A stretch of 64,000 bases of DNA from Ctenosaura bakeri (GCA_948474755.1 CAOLHI010002530.1:1-64000); one strand, 5' to 3'. Counted from the stretch's first letter, positions 9,368 to 21,328 are shown. Program-made: numbers and translations. The notes: a model not told the origin generated them from the sequence alone.

Positions 9368-10258
9368 ATCGCTCCATCTTCTAAATGACATCTTATCATA
9401 TATTTAAAGATAGCTATCATCTCACTCCTCAACCTTCTTTTCAGGCTAAACATAACCAACTCCCTAAGCTGTTCCTCACAGAGCTTGGTTTCCAAAACTT
9501 CTACAATCCTTGTGACCTTTCTCTGGACCCAGCTTGTCATTATCCTTCTTGCATAGTAGTATCCAGAACTGGTCACAGCATTCCAAGTGAAGTCTGACCA
9601 AAGCAGAAAAGAGTGGTATTATGACTTCCCTTGATTTGGACATTACAGTAGGACCCCCGTATCTGTGGGGGATTGGTTGCGGGGCCCCCACAGATACTGA
9701 AATCCATGGATAGTAGCAAACACCCTGTCAACAGCCCTCAAAAAAAGATTTAAAGTACAGTTCTCCTACAGCGGTGCAGAGACCCTGAGGCTGAGCTCGC
9801 ACAGGTGCCTGGGATCAGGCCCGCAGCAACGTGTAGGGCTGGCATTCACCACGTCCCTGCATGCCCCAGGGCCTCTGCTCACTCGCTCCAGCTGACGAGG
9901 GGGTGTAGAGTTGGCGATCTCCTGTTCTCTGCACGCCCACCATCGCCTGTACGGGCATGCTGGTTCCAGCCAGCAGAGGTGTGCGGAGTGGGCAATCACC
10001 TGTTCTCTGCATGCCCATCGCCAACCACAGTTAACTGAATCAGCGGATAATGAATCCGCAGAGACGAGGGTCCTACTGTATAGTTCTGTTGATACAGCAT
10101 ATAATTTCAATAGCTTTTTTGGCCTGGGCAGCACATCGACTCATGTTTAACTTGTGGCCCCACTAAGACTCCTAGGTCTTTTCACCTTTCCTGCTGTCAA
10201 GACAGTGTAATTTATTCTGTATCTGCAAATTTCATTTTTCTTGTCTAATGTAGTTGAA
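9368..10258 (-). mobile_element. CR1 LINE fragment split by a TA-flanked element
   Basis: The left part (9368-9643) and right part (10081-10258) are colinear with the CR1 at 1-665. 'gaccaaagcagaaaagagtgg' style sequence continues after the insertion as 'gactcatgtttaacttgtgg' and 'actcctaggtctttt'. It is old, with many substitutions. Confidence 0.88.
9646..10078. mobile_element. TA-flanked (Tc1/mariner, Tigger-like) non-autonomous element
   Basis: Termini 'cagtaggacccccgtatctg' and the complement of 'gacgagggtcctactg' are inverted repeats bounded on both sides by TA (9644-9645 and 10079-10080). Sub-terminal repeats 'gtatctgtggggga' and 'gaatccgcagagacgag' also pair. The core (about 9780-10030) is GC-rich, contains two related units around 'tgttctctgca', and is homologous to the core of the hAT-like element at 45725. 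No transposase is present. Confidence 0.85.
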
Positions 10259-10261
10259 ACT

Positions 10262-10540
10262 TTCTTCAGCACTGTTGATGGATGGGCATTCTCCACCGCT
10301 CCTAAAAAGTAAGACATCAGAATAGTTTAAGGGGTTTAGAGCAGGCCACGTGGCACACTGTTTTGTCCTTCTCATGGCCCTCCAGCATGCATGAGAAACA
10401 CCCTTATTCTGCTTAATAGTAGAATGGCCTTGCCATTTAAAGACCACTATGGACAGAGCTTTTATTCCTCTTTCTCTCTCAGGAAATTCTTGCCACCTGA
10501 TATTATGCAAGCACTAACTCCGGGTTTGTTTGTGATGCCT
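10262..10540. other. No recognised feature
   Basis: Nothing supported between the CR1 copy and the L2-like LINE. Confidence 0.4.
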
Positions 10541-10544
10541 GCTA

Positions 10545-11131
10545 AAGATGTTTATATATGGCAGGCCTTCTCAATGGCTGCCCACAGACTTAGGAACTCC
10601 CTCCCTAGGATGGCCCATGCTTAATCTCCTTTTGAGAGCAGGTAAAAAGAGTTTTGGCCATTCCTGCATTACAGTGTTCTAGAGCTATTATTCCACTTTC
10701 CACATCTTATGGTATCCTGGGGTTTGCAGTTTAGGGAGGGGCATTTAGAATTCTCAGCCTGAAAGGTTTTTGGTCTCAGGAAACTACAAACCCCAGAATT
10801 CCACAAGATGTTGAAAGTGGAATAATAGCACTTGAACAGTATAGTGTGAAAATGGCCTATGTGTCATCAGGCTTTCATAAATGGATAGGTTTGAGCCTTT
10901 TAATGCTGTACGAATCTGTTTTTAATGATGGTATTGTTTTTAATATATTTTAAATGTATTTAATATTTTTTAACATAAATGTTTTTACCTCTAGAAATTG
11001 TTTAAATTTTATCTAAATTTTGTACTTATATTTTAATGTATATTTTAACTTGTACTGTTTTAATGTTAGCTGTCTTGAGTCCCATTGTTGAGAGAAAAGT
11101 GGGGTACAAAAAATAAAATAAATAAATACTA
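10545..11131 (+). mobile_element. L2-like LINE 3' end split by a palindromic MITE
   Basis: 10545-10655 reads as an L2-type C-terminus (AAHRLRNSLPRMAHA), and 10858-11131 resumes with the conserved 'catcaggctttcataaatgg', a T-rich UTR and the tail 'cttgagtcccattgttgag' plus (AAAT)n. The reading is continuous once the MITE is removed. Confidence 0.75.
10656..10857. mobile_element. Palindromic Harbinger-like MITE nested in a LINE
   Basis: Ends 'ggccattcctgcattaca' and the complement of 'tatagtgtgaaaatggcc'. Internal arms 'gctattattccactttcc' and 'gaaagtggaataatagc' pair, so the whole element can fold on itself. Flanks are TTT and TAT. Confidence 0.85.
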
Positions 11132-11319
11132 TTTTGGCATCTCTTCCCAGACTAAAAGACAAGCTGTGGTTTCATTGGTGTAATTGTTTGGAATTTTTAT
11201 ATATATATTTTCTCTTTTCTATTGGATGTTTCTATTGTTGTTCACCACTGGGGAATTTCTGTCAGAATTGATTATAAATACTATAAGTAAGTGAACAAAA
11301 TACCTATCAGCCTCAGCCA

Positions 11320-11395
11320 GCACAGCCAGTGACTGGGGGTGATGGGAGTCCAAAACATCTGGAGGGCATCAAGTTGGGGAAGGATGGTAGATAAC
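11320..11395. mobile_element. Fragment of the 'ccagatgttgttggac' DNA-transposon family
   Basis: 'gatgggagtccaaaacatc' and 'tggagggcatcaagttgggg' match one arm of the short element better preserved at 41882-42018. Confidence 0.55.
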
Positions 11396-11399
11396 TATG

Positions 11400-12150
11400 A
11401 AAGCTGCTGAGTGTCATCCCACTCTTTCACTCGGTTTTCTTTGCTCAGGGATATGTCTTTCTTAGACAACCACTATAACCTCAGCACATTACTGGGGCCT
11501 AGTGGTTTAGACCCCAGGGTGTGTAAGACATCTTGCATTTGTATAGCATAAGTCTAGAACATTAGGATAAATTTAAATGGCAGCCCTTACTTGGCCAATT
11601 GCCTGGTGAAAATTATAATGATACTTCCATTGCCATATCCCTAGCAGGTAAGTCCCTCAGAAGGCCTACTATACAGCATTTTGCCCAAAGGTTCTTTAAG
11701 TCTGAAGCATGCTCTGATACACTGGGTTTTATTTATATATTGCATGCTTCAGGCCCATAAGCCCCCGCTTTTCAGCTCAAAGAAGACTGGAGACATAATC
11801 AAACCATAAAAATTTAAAGGATAAAACATCAATTAAAATGACAGAATACAAAAACAGTGGCACAATGGAAATAATCAACCCTGTGGTTTCAAAGATATAT
11901 TTAAGCACAACAGTTTTAACCATCTATCTGAAGCGCAGCTTGGAACATTAGGCAAGAATATTAATTCAATAATGTTAAAAGCTTGGAAATGGGAAGGAAA
12001 CACATTACTACAAACACTAATAAAAACTGGTTAATTAGTTTGCTTAAGGCTGGTTGGCTCAATAGTTAACTCTTTATTTATGCCATTTGTTTCTAGGGCA
12101 GGCCGTAGAGAATGGCATGGAGTTTTTCACTGTTGGCCCTAGGGGCAAAT
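11400..12150. other. No recognised feature
   Basis: AT-rich DNA without supported genes or repeats. A stretch near 11740-11830 may be an eroded LINE tail on the minus strand. Confidence 0.4.
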
Positions 12151-12153
12151 TTT

Positions 12154-12556
12154 GGCCATTTCCACATGATGTCGCAGTCCCACTATGGGGACGAGATGGC
12201 AGCGGTGCACAGGTTGTGCTTTCACATGACATCATTGCGGTCCTCCTGTCATCCCATCCCCATGTGTCGTGATCGCAGGATAAAATCTGTTAAGCACTCA
12301 CAATCATGCAATGCTCCTGTTCTTACCTGTCATGCAGAAGGGCATGAAGTACGATGGAGGCTCTTCTTCCCCCTGCGCAGCATGTGAAAGAGCCCAGCTA
12401 TGCTGCAGAATGCAGACATGTGTCCCTTGCACTCCCTTTTGCAGGGAGCCAATTGGGTGTGGAGGGGAGTGTTCCTGTCACGCTCCCTTCCTGGCAAAGG
12501 TGCTGCTGGGATTGCAACAGGACGATGCAGGAGAACGTCACTGTGCAGAAATGGTG
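12154..12556 (-). mobile_element. Harbinger-like non-autonomous element with internal splice donor
   Basis: Ends 'ggccatttccacatgatg' and (complement) 'caccatttctgcacagtg', flanked by TTT on both sides (12151-12153 and 12557-12559). On the minus strand it is homologous along its length to 40147-40552 (shared 'aacactcccctccacacc') and carries ACAG|GTAAGA at 12330-12321. No transposase is present. Frames of 73-107 aa in it are spurious. Confidence 0.8.
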
Positions 12557-12564
12557 TTTGTTAT

Positions 12565-13010
12565 GGGCACCTCCAGAAGCACTCTTTTGGTTACTTTAAA
12601 GTTGTATTTCACGAAATCTGATTTCTTCCATTAATGTACTCCAGAGCCCACCAGACAACTGTTCCCAAGGAGTGGTGACAGTCAAACACATATGAAACTA
12701 TCAGTTTTGGAAAGACTGTCCAAAGTATGGAATCTCATCTTACAATTTTCTTCCTGATTTGAATATCTCCTTTATTTTTTCCTCCCCAGTTGCTAACACT
12801 GTTCACTCAACATTCAAATGACTTTTTTATTAAAGGTTAATAAGGAGTGATGTTAAAATTTAGTAAGGAATGATATATTGACTTCCTCTAGAAGACTCTG
12901 ATTCATTGCAAATGCAGCCTTAGTTACCTCCTGTTCTGAAGAGAGTTCAGATATTTCAGTTTGTCTAAAGACCTACGGCCAAACTACCAACCTTGGCAAA
13001 TTTTAGAGAG
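12565..13010. other. No recognised feature
   Basis: AT-rich DNA with nothing supported. Confidence 0.4.
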
Positions 13011-13012
13011 CA

Positions 13013-13088
13013 GTCCTCCTCCTCCTCCTCCTCCTCCTCCTTCTCCTCCTCCTCCTCCTCCTCTCACTAGCAGCAGCAGCAGCAGCCC
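13013..13088. repeat. (CCT)n and (CAG)n microsatellites
   Basis: A CCT trinucleotide run with one CTT interruption, followed by five CAG units. The poly-proline and poly-glycine frames here are translation artefacts. Confidence 0.95.
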
Positions 13089-13260
13089 CACCATTATCAT
13101 CATATACCCCACTTTTCCCCTAAATTGGGTCTCAAAGCAGCTTACAATTAAAAAGAAAAGACAGTTAAAACCCACAGACTACAAGAAGTAAAACATAATT
13201 AAACAAGCAAAAAGAATTAAAACAATGTTAAAACAAACAGCCAAATTAGATATTACATTA
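13089..13260 (-). mobile_element. L2-like LINE 3' end
   Basis: 'gggtctcaaagcagcttac' followed by an A-rich UTR is the reverse strand of the LINE tail type seen at 10858-11131. Confidence 0.6.
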
Positions 13261-13518
13261 ATTGCATTGCAATGAATGTGTATGTTTTGTTTTTTGTTAC
13301 ATAAATAGCATGCATATATATGTGGTGGTTATATGTCCTACTTTACGGAGGACATTTCTGCTTTTGAAATACTCTAAAATGAGTCACCTATTTGAAAGTG
13401 TCCAGTCCATGTTCAGTTTACAGAAAGAAATTCCTAAGAATGAGGCACAGAAACCTTGAAGTTGCCCATCTACAGTTAGCCCCTGGACAGTAGACTGAAC
13501 AAGCACACAGGTCACCTA

Positions 13519-13743
13519 GTGTTCATTCACACTACACAATGATAATCCCATGATTCCAGTTTAACTGTCATGGTTCCATCTTAGGGAATCCGAGGAGTTG
13601 CAGTGTAGGGAGGTGGCAACTTAGAAATCTTAGCCAGATCACCCTAGTGCCTCATTAAACTACAAATCCCAGGATTTCCTATGATGCAACCTGGCAGTTA
13701 AAGGGGAATAATGGCACTATGACTGTCTTGTATGAATGGACCC
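13519..13743. mobile_element. Palindromic MITE, 'ttcattcacactac' subtype
   Basis: Ends 'gtgttcattcacactaca' and the complement of 'cttgtatgaatggaccc'. Internal arms include 'ttaactgtcatggttcc', 'cctcattaaactacaaat' and 'cagttaaaggggaataat'. Related to 38219-38442 but more diverged. Flanks are CTA and CAG. Confidence 0.75.
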
Positions 13744-13837
13744 CAGGTCATTATACTTATGTGTATAATACAAGTATACATATAAACCGGCATATGAACA
13801 TTTTAAGATTCCTTCTTGGTCCTCTGTTTTGAAGATG

Positions 13838-13922
13838 TTTTTCCCTTTCCCTTTCCCTTTCCCTTTCCCTTTCCCTTTCCCTTTCCCTTTCCCTTTCCCT
13901 TTCCCTTTCCCTTTCCCTTTCC
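13838..13922. repeat. (CCCTTT)n hexanucleotide array
   Basis: About 14 near-perfect copies of CCCTTT. It is not the vertebrate telomere unit CCCTAA. The arginine/glutamate-repeat frame on the minus strand is a by-product. Confidence 0.96.
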
Positions 13923-14298
13923 TTCTTCCCTCTCTTGCAGTGCTTAAGTATCATAGGATGGAGAACATAATCCCTTACTGATGCTGATGAACTTACACAT
14001 ATTTCTGCACAGAATACTTTCATGAAAAACTCCAAGATGTATGAATCCAGGGCAAAAACTGTGCAGATTTCTTGCCACTGTACTATTTCTCCATGCTGGG
14101 TTTCTTGAATGTCAGGAAACTCATTTGCTGGCCAGGAAATAAATAACAGTAAATATTCTTTCCATCTGTAATATTCAAATGATATTTATGTTTTCCTAGA
14201 CTGTTTTCTGACAATTCCCAGCATGAGCTTCAGCTTGAGGCTACAGGATCTTTCTCTTTTGTTTCCATGGTCAGAAAGACATATGCAACGTAGCCATG

Positions 14299-15179
14299 TG
14301 TTACCCTGATTTCTGGGGGTCCCGTGAGGGACACCTAAGTGCGCTCCAAATATTACAAAGTTGGGAATTAGCAAAGAGCACAAGCTAGCACTACGAGAGA
14401 CAGGGCAACGTAGCGAGATCTTTTACCCAATGTCTACGGGGTCAGGCCGAGTCAAGGAGCAAACAGAAGTAAATAATAATTGTTTTTATTGATATACAGT
14501 CAAACACGTGTATGCAACACACTCACACAGAGATCTATAGAAATAAAGGTTGGAGTTGGTTAGAGGGATTTTAAGAGGAGGTTTTGTATGGGAAATACTA
14601 CACCTGTCCTGAAGCCCGGGTAGTCTGAAGAAGTTCGTGGTAGTGAGGATGGTCAACTTGGGGAGCTGAGGGGAAGGCTCGTTGAACGAAGTAACAGCAA
14701 GGCAGGATGGAAGCCAAGAGCGATCCGAGGAAGCACTCAAAGTCAGGGGTTCTTATAGGGGAAAATGTGGCCATAGGCTAGTCGGTTCCCAGGGATAACA
14801 ATGAGTTTCGGGTTGTTTCAGTAATTTACATGATTGAGTTATGACAGAGTTGTCAATAGAGTATCCAGTATGCAAAGGCAGAGTGCTTGACAGTTGAGTA
14901 TTCGGCTCGTCAAGCTCCTGCTCAGGGCAGGGAGTTCTTTGTAAGTAGCATGCATACATAATATGGTACTTGCCTTGGGGTCTCCTAAAGTGGTAGCCTG
15001 GCTATTTCTGGCCTGCCTGTATTTGTTTGGAATGTTTCAGCTATTAGCGGCCATGCCTGTGTGCGTGCTTGTCCAGGGGCCTTGCAAGCACGTGGAGGAA
15101 AATGGGTAAAGAAGGCCAAATTATTGATATCAAATGATATCTAATATCTCACAAGTCCGGGCTAGAAACTACGGTAACA
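14299..15179 (-). mobile_element. Solo LTR (copy 1)
   Basis: Begins TGTTACC and ends GGTAACA, with CATG directly repeated on both sides (14295-14298 and 15180-15183). On the minus strand there is a TATA box (complement of 'tcttataggg', 14751-14760) and, about 265 bp on, AATAAA (14490-14485). It is related to the plus-strand LTR at 21892-22738. No gag, pol or env sequence adjoins it, so it is a recombined solo LTR. A 4-bp duplication fits several retroviral or Gypsy groups and does not decide between them. Confidence 0.88.
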
Positions 15180-15184
15180 CATGT

Positions 15185-16520
15185 CCTGGAGCTTCTTCCA
15201 GACAGCCAGACTCTAGTAAAATACACTAGTTTCTCCACTCATGTCAACTCTGGTCCCTACTGTACCAAAGGAAGAGACAATTGGGCTATGGTAGCAGCCT
15301 GTGTGGCCCTGATAATCTTTCCTGTGTGGTTGTGAGGGTAAGTGCATTGATTGAAACAGTGGAGTGAGTGAGAGATCAAGTTCTAGAAACAGAGAGAAGC
15401 TCTATGTTTGCCAAGCCACTCTCCAGAGAATGCTTGTGTAGTTTCTTTGGGACCTTGCCCACGGGAAACACTCTTCTTTCATGCAAAGTTATTTTTAGGC
15501 AGAGATTTTGCCTTTAGAAAGAAACTGACAAAACAACAACAACTCCTGAAGTGTATACTTCCGCCTTTCGAGCTGCAGGCAATATGCACGCATTCACTTG
15601 CCTTTTGGCACAGGTGCAAATGCAGCTTAAAGGATTAAAAAGTTTGGGTAGCTCTCAATGGAAAAAGTGATGTTAGCTGATGTCGTTTGTTATGGAACGT
15701 GCTCTCTCCTTCCCACTTAATATGTTGACTGTTGCATGCTAATGACCATTGCTTCCCCCCGCAAAAAAAAATTATTACCACACACGTTTATCAGAAGATG
15801 CATCCTCCCACTCCCCCCACTCCTTTCTAGTAGTTTCCCCTAATTTTCCAAGTAATTTTCATTTCAGAGAGAAAAGAGTTTCTCTATGTAGCCTACATTC
15901 CCTGGAAAAGCATAGCTGGGAGAGTGCTCCCCTTCTAAGAGTGGGGAAAGTGTTCTGACACCTGGAGGTTTCTTGGGCTGACTTTCACAGCTCTAGCCTC
16001 TTTGACAGTGAAATGGGGAAAGCTGGGAGGAAGGGCAATATGACAGGAGCAAACCAATCATCAACTGTGCTCTGCAGATGGGATCAAGGGAATTCAATCC
16101 CTTTCCATTGTTTGCAATGGAAAGGAACTTGGTCAACCCTGGAAAAGAGAGCAACAATACTCACCCAAACAACTATGTGTCTACAAGGGGTGACAGAGAC
16201 AAAAATGGAGATAGTTTCTGTTGAGTTCCTTGTTTGTGTTGTCGGCTTGGTTACTTCTCCATCAATAAACTGATATTCTTAGGTCTTCCACTAGCCCCAT
16301 CTCTTCTGTCAGTCATCTGTTCAGTCAGTCATCACCAACGGACCCCAGCTTTCTTTCAGACGTGCAGTTTCCTCAACAAACACTTAAGATGTCCTCTGAT
16401 ACTTGCATCCAAGCACCAGCTTCCATTCCTGCTAATAACCTCACCTCCAGCCCCAGAACAGGAAGAAAACAAGGGAACACTGCTTATCTTTCATTTCTCT
16501 CCTACTGATGGAGCCTCTGA
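15185..16520. other. No recognised feature
   Basis: Unique-looking sequence. Frames such as 16234-16593 have no domain or splice support. Confidence 0.45.
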
Positions 16521-16525
16521 CCTTA

Positions 16526-16712
16526 GGCCCTTTCACACTAAACAATTATATGGCTATGATTCCACTTTAACTTCCACGGGATTTTTAGTTTAGGGAGGGA
16601 TATTTAGAATCCTCAGAGGGCTCTAGGGCCTCACCAAACTACAAACCTCAGGATTCAGCCATGCTAGTTAACATGGTATCATAGCTGTATCGCTGCACAG
16701 TGTAAAAGGGCG
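16526..16712. mobile_element. Palindromic MITE, 'ggccctttcacact' subtype
   Basis: Ends 'ggccctttcacactaaac' and the complement of 'cacagtgtaaaagggcg', with internal 'ggctatgattccacttta', 'gcctcaccaaactacaaa'. The left flank is TTA; the right is eroded. Confidence 0.78.
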
Positions 16713-16724
16713 CATTAAAACACA

Positions 16725-16875
16725 GCAGCAGAGCTTGGAGTGTGTGGAGGAGGGGTGGGAGGAGGGGTGGCCATGGGGTGTGGGGGTATGGCCACAGTGT
16801 GTGGAGGCAGGCCCAGGGGTGTGGCTACAGGTTGGGATGCCCCCAAAACATTGCCACCCAGGGTAAACCCGCCCC
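16725..16875. mobile_element. GC-rich DNA-transposon fragment
   Basis: 'gagcttggagtgtgtgga', 'ggtgtggctacaggttgg' and 'aaacattgccaccc' are shared with 20340-20545. A similar left end, 'caggggcagatcttgggg', occurs at 20909. Termini resemble hAT elements but target duplications are not clear. Confidence 0.5.
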
Positions 16876-17189
16876 TCCGTTGCTATGCAGCTGTTAAAAC
16901 ATTTTGACTCTTCAGGTAGATATGATTGCTCTGTTTTGGCTGCAGCCCTATGCCCAATTATATGAAGGGGAGTAAGCCACATTCAGTCTACTGGAACTCA
17001 TCTTTGAGGCTATGCATAGGATTCCACTATAAGCTCATTTTAAATTAAATTTCTTCGGGGGGGGGGTTCAGTTCCACAAATTTCCAATAAGGTTGCTTGT
17101 TTTGCTTTTACAGCATCAATTTTGAGAAGGGAACTTAGTAGTAAGGATAAATAGATACTAGAGATGATGGATGGGACCATAAAGTACAA

Positions 17190-17259
17190 CTCTTTTTGTA
17201 TTGCTTTAATGCAGTTTTTATCTGAAATACTTTGTAATGGCCTTGGCTATACAAATAAA

Positions 17260-17291
<32 letters not shown>

Positions 17292-17292
17292 G
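17190..17292 (+). mobile_element. LINE tail with (GAT)n microsatellite
   Basis: 'ttttgtattgctttaatg' and 'ggccttggctatacaaata' form a LINE 3' end followed by ten GAT units (about 17261-17290). The aspartate or histidine runs in frames here are artefacts. Confidence 0.6.
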
Positions 17293-17399
17293 CGTATAAT
17301 CCTGTGCATGTCTTCTCAGTTAGTCCTGCTGAGTACCATCCATCCATCACTTTATTTATGTCCTGCCTTTCTCCCATGCTGGGATTCTCTTCCAGCTAA

Positions 17400-18250
17400 G
17401 CAGATATAGATTGCAATTTCACTGGCAGCCTGTGGTCCAGGCAACAGGGTGGGGAATACCAAAACCCAAAGGATGCAGTGAGGTGTTCCTTCCTGCTGAG
17501 ACCACAGGCAACTGCTACTTAAGAGTTGGTGTGGATGTTTTTTTCTGTACTGAAGCCCAGTTCAGAGAATGTTGACCAGTACTACTCTGTTGTTTTGCTA
17601 TCCTGATTTTTTTAAAAAAGAAACGGCAAGATCATTTTTACAAATTTCTTTAAAGAGGTAGTAGGATGGGGACCGGTAAAGTCATTCAAGTTTTGTTTCA
17701 GTGAAGCCAAGTTAACCATGACTAACTTCAAGCCTATTGACTTCAACAGGACTAACGCATGACTAATTTCCTTGAGAGACATACTGAGGAACAACAGGCT
17801 TCAGAGAGAAAATCTCTCGGTTTGCTTAATGCAGAAAATTTAGAAATATGACAGGAAAACACAGCTGATAGGATTGAGTCCTGAACATTACTCAAGTCGT
17901 TAAAATTTCTAATATTTTGTTCTTCCAAACTTGTCGGCTACTGCAGAGGTTCTTAGCTTCACATAACCTCCTTCAACTTTCAATTCAGCGAAGAAATAAT
18001 TTGTTATCAGTGTGATTGGTGCTGTGTTTTCATCAAAATAAGTGGGTCAGGTTGTATGCTGAGGAGTCTGATTTACAAGATTAGTACAGTACATTTTGAG
18101 TCCAAAGACAGAAACAAAATGGTACTCCTGCACTCCATGTGCAAAAGGGATAGTGTCCACCACTGCACCTGCAGTAGTTTGGGCATGATGAAGAGCAAAA
18201 CAAGCCATTGGTCTAACAAATCTCTCTTCCAGCATGTTTCTGCCATCTCA
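17400..18250. other. No recognised feature
   Basis: Only a possible eroded hAT end at 17943 ('gcagaggttcttagcttcac'). Confidence 0.4.
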
Positions 18251-18258
18251 CATCTGTG

Positions 18259-18885
18259 GCAGAATCACAGAATAATAAAGCTGAAAGGGGCTTCATGGGC
18301 CATCGAGTTCATTCACCTGCTCAGTACAGAAAATCTGGCTACAGCATTCCCAACAGGTAGCAATCCAGTCTCTTTCTGGAAACATCTAGAGAAAGAGACT
18401 CCACTACTTCTGGGTAATTGGTTCCATTGTCAAACAGCTCTTACTATTCAAATGTTCTTTCTAATGTTCAGTTGAGATCTATTTTCCCGGTCCTACTCTC
18501 TATAGCAGCAGAGAACAGGCCTAAACCCTCCTCTCTGTGACAGCCCTTGAGGTATTTAAAAAGTATAGTCATGTCACCCTTCAGTATTCTTCTCACCAGG
18601 CCAAACATATCCCTCAACCCTTCCTCATATATTTTGTTCTCCATACCGCTTATCATCTTTATTACCCTTCTCTGAACCTGCTCCCAACTTGTCTATATCC
18701 TTCCTAAATGAAATACCCAAAACTGAACCCAATGTTCCATCTGGATAGGGCCTGGCTAGTGCAGAATATAGCAGAACTGTTACTTCCCATGCCTTGGAAG
18801 CTACAGATCTATTAATGTAGACTAAAATATTATTTGGCTTCTTTGTTGATGCATCACACTGCTGGGCAATACACTGCTGTCACCT
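18259..18885 (-). mobile_element. CR1 LINE fragment, old
   Basis: Reverse-strand CR1: 'agaatcacagaataataaag' tail end, then 'agagactccactacttctg', 'gaggtatttaaaaagtat', 'gaacctgctcccaacttg' and 'gcatcacactgctgggc'. The order is the same as in 28000-28600 but highly diverged. Confidence 0.9.
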
Positions 18886-18889
18886 AAGT

Positions 18890-20250
18890 AATCACTTCAC
18901 TCTGCCTAATAGCCTGGCTGACCCCACTTATCTCCACATTAGAAGCAAGAGTGCTTCAGGGATCTGGATTGAGCTATGCCTCCTAGAGCACAGCAAATAA
19001 CACTATGTCAATCCATCTTTTTCTTCAGAAGGTATTGGTGTTACCAAGGAGAGGCCCACAAACCACCCACAGCTGCTCCTTCACAAGTCCCACTGAGAAG
19101 ACCAATCCAGATTTTCTCACAATTTTGTACTACTCATTGCTACAATTATTTTGGGGAGAGTGGAGGTTTGACCCCATTGAAATTTCTTGTGGGAGAAAGT
19201 TTTATCACCCAACTACAGATCAGAGAAGGGACATAATAACTGAAGAGAGGGACTCATCTCCTCAAGGCAGCTCCATCTTTTATCTTTTCCCGAACTTCCT
19301 CTCTTCTCCTCTCCTCGCTTCATTTTCTGTTATTTTCCTTCCTTTCCTTCCTGTATCTTCCTGTGTTCTTCTTCCTTTTCCTCCTTCCTCTTTCATTCTT
19401 TTCAGTTACAAAAAGTTTGAAGATGGATATTGTGCTAGGTGTCTGTGCAGCCAGGACAAGAGCTTAGGATAACATCTAGAATGGGAGCTTTGAGAGAGCA
19501 GTTTCTTGTGGGCTGCTCTTAAGTATATATCATCTACTTGTTTATTCTTTTTAACCTGAGAATTTATTTCAGTAGTTTGGTTGGAGTCATCCTGTTTCTG
19601 TCCCCCATAAAACAATCAAACCACAAGCCCCTGTACTGTACATGCCATGAATTAAGGTACATCAAAATCTTGCTGCTAAGAAAGGTAAATATTTGTTACC
19701 ACATTTATTTTGGTGGACCAGTTTTAAAGTTCATCTGGGGGGAAAGCTACAAAACACCCCCTTTTTTTCCAAGACAGATTACTAAACATATGCATGACAT
19801 TTTAAAACCCAGGTAGTTTAGTCACATTCCTTTTTGAGTTTTTAATTATCCTTGAGATCTACGGACAAAAAGCTATTGTTACCATAATCTACAGATCAGA
19901 TACTTAAAATAAAAATACATTTTCCCCCTCCAGAAGTATCTTAGATGTATCTTAGATTTGTTGGAGGTATTTGAAGGTGAAAGTGACTCATGCAACCATA
20001 GACAAAATCTAGGCCAAATAATTATCATCAGAACATCAGAAGAGTTTTACTGGATCAGAACGAATGTCCAGCTCAGTGTTTAGAAAAGTTACTTTTGGAA
20101 ACTACAAAAGATAGGATGCTGTAATACAAAAAGTAACTTTTCTGGTCCCTAAAGTAATGTTTATGGTCCTCCTTACTTGCCACAGTAGCAAACATCAAGA
20201 AGTTCATAAGTACCACATGTGGGCAATAATAATCTTCTACTGTTGTTCCC
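18890..20250. other. No recognised feature; polypyrimidine tract
   Basis: No gene or repeat family recognised, apart from a C/T-rich tract at about 19270-19405 and inverted words 'gttacttttggaaacta' and 'aaaaagtaacttttctgg' near 20090-20145 that look like a small foldback. Confidence 0.4.
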
Positions 20251-20339
20251 CAGAGACTAATATTCAGAAATGGGGAACATTTGCTCCTCCAGATGTATTG
20301 GACTATAGCTTCTACATTCCCTTACCATTGGTCCAGATG

Positions 20340-20545
20340 AGCAGTGGCAGACCTTGGAGTGTGTGGAGGGGGGCGGGAGGGGCAGCTACAGCATGAGCGA
20401 TGTGACCACTGTGCACAGGGGTGTGGCCGTGGTGCATGGGGGCATGGCTGCGATGTACGGGGGCATGCCAGGGCACCTGGGGTCATGGCTACAGGCTGGG
20501 ATGCTCCAGAAACATTGCCACCTGGGACAAATCATCCCCCCCTTG
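20340..20545. mobile_element. GC-rich DNA-transposon fragment
   Basis: Homologous to 16725-16875 ('ccttggagtgtgtgga', 'atggctacaggctggga', 'aaacattgccacctggg'). Contains repeated 'gggggcatg' units. No coding content. Confidence 0.5.
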
Positions 20546-21193
20546 GCCCCCACATCCCTACATGACTGCAGATGCATGATGCTGATGGGAGATGTATATC
20601 AATACATCTTTTTCAACAAATCCTGTTCCTGAACCTGGTGGTTCCACATCTTCACCATGACTAAATAAACTGTGGCTGTAATGACTAATTCTGCTAGACA
20701 GATAGAGATGCGGTATAATTTAAGCGGGCTGATGATCTTTTCTATTTTGGACTACAGTATTTTCCTTGTGGTTTTTGCTGTCTGTCCATTTCAGAAAAAG
20801 CTCCTGAGAAGTGACTCTATTTGCAGATTCATAGTGACTAAAGGTATTCCCTACATTCTGTTTGGAAGGTTTCTTACATTTGAGCCAATTGTTTAGCTTT
20901 GTTTCTAGGCAGGGGCAGATCTTGGGGACAATGTGTGCATAATGTCTCACACAGACCTGGGAGAAAGTTACTCTTTTAGAACTATAACTCCTAGAATCTC
21001 TAAGGACTTCTGGAAATTGTAATGCAAAAAAGTAACAACTTCCAATTTCCAGAGTAGCACTGGTGAATTCTAGTCATCTAGCAGACAGTAATAATGATGA
21101 ACATTCTTTTTTAAAATGTTATTTTACTCATTGTCACAATCTGTTATTCCAAAACTAGAAGTCTTAATATTTCTTTTGTTGTAGTTGTGTTCA

Positions 21194-21328
21194 TTGTTGT
21201 TGTTGTGTGCCATCAAGTTGCTTCTGACTTATGGCAACTTTAAGATAACCCAATCACAGGATTTTCTGGGGCTGAGAGTGTGTGACATACCCAAGGTCAC
21301 CCCGTGGGTTTCCATAGCAAAGTTTCCA
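21194..21328 (-). mobile_element. Sauria-type SINE, 3' part
   Basis: TTG run and 'gtgtgccatcaagttgcttc' tail, then 'atcacaggattttctggggc' and 'cataccaaggtcacc'-like body. The tRNA-like head is missing. Confidence 0.82.

Noticed and set aside
13838..13922. Interstitial telomere repeat
   Set aside because: Unit is CCCTTT, not CCCTAA.
13757..14035. Protein with a long Arg-Glu repeat
   Set aside because: Translation of the CCCTTT array, not a gene.
17135..17409. Poly-His and poly-Asp frames
   Set aside because: Translations of a GAT microsatellite on either strand.
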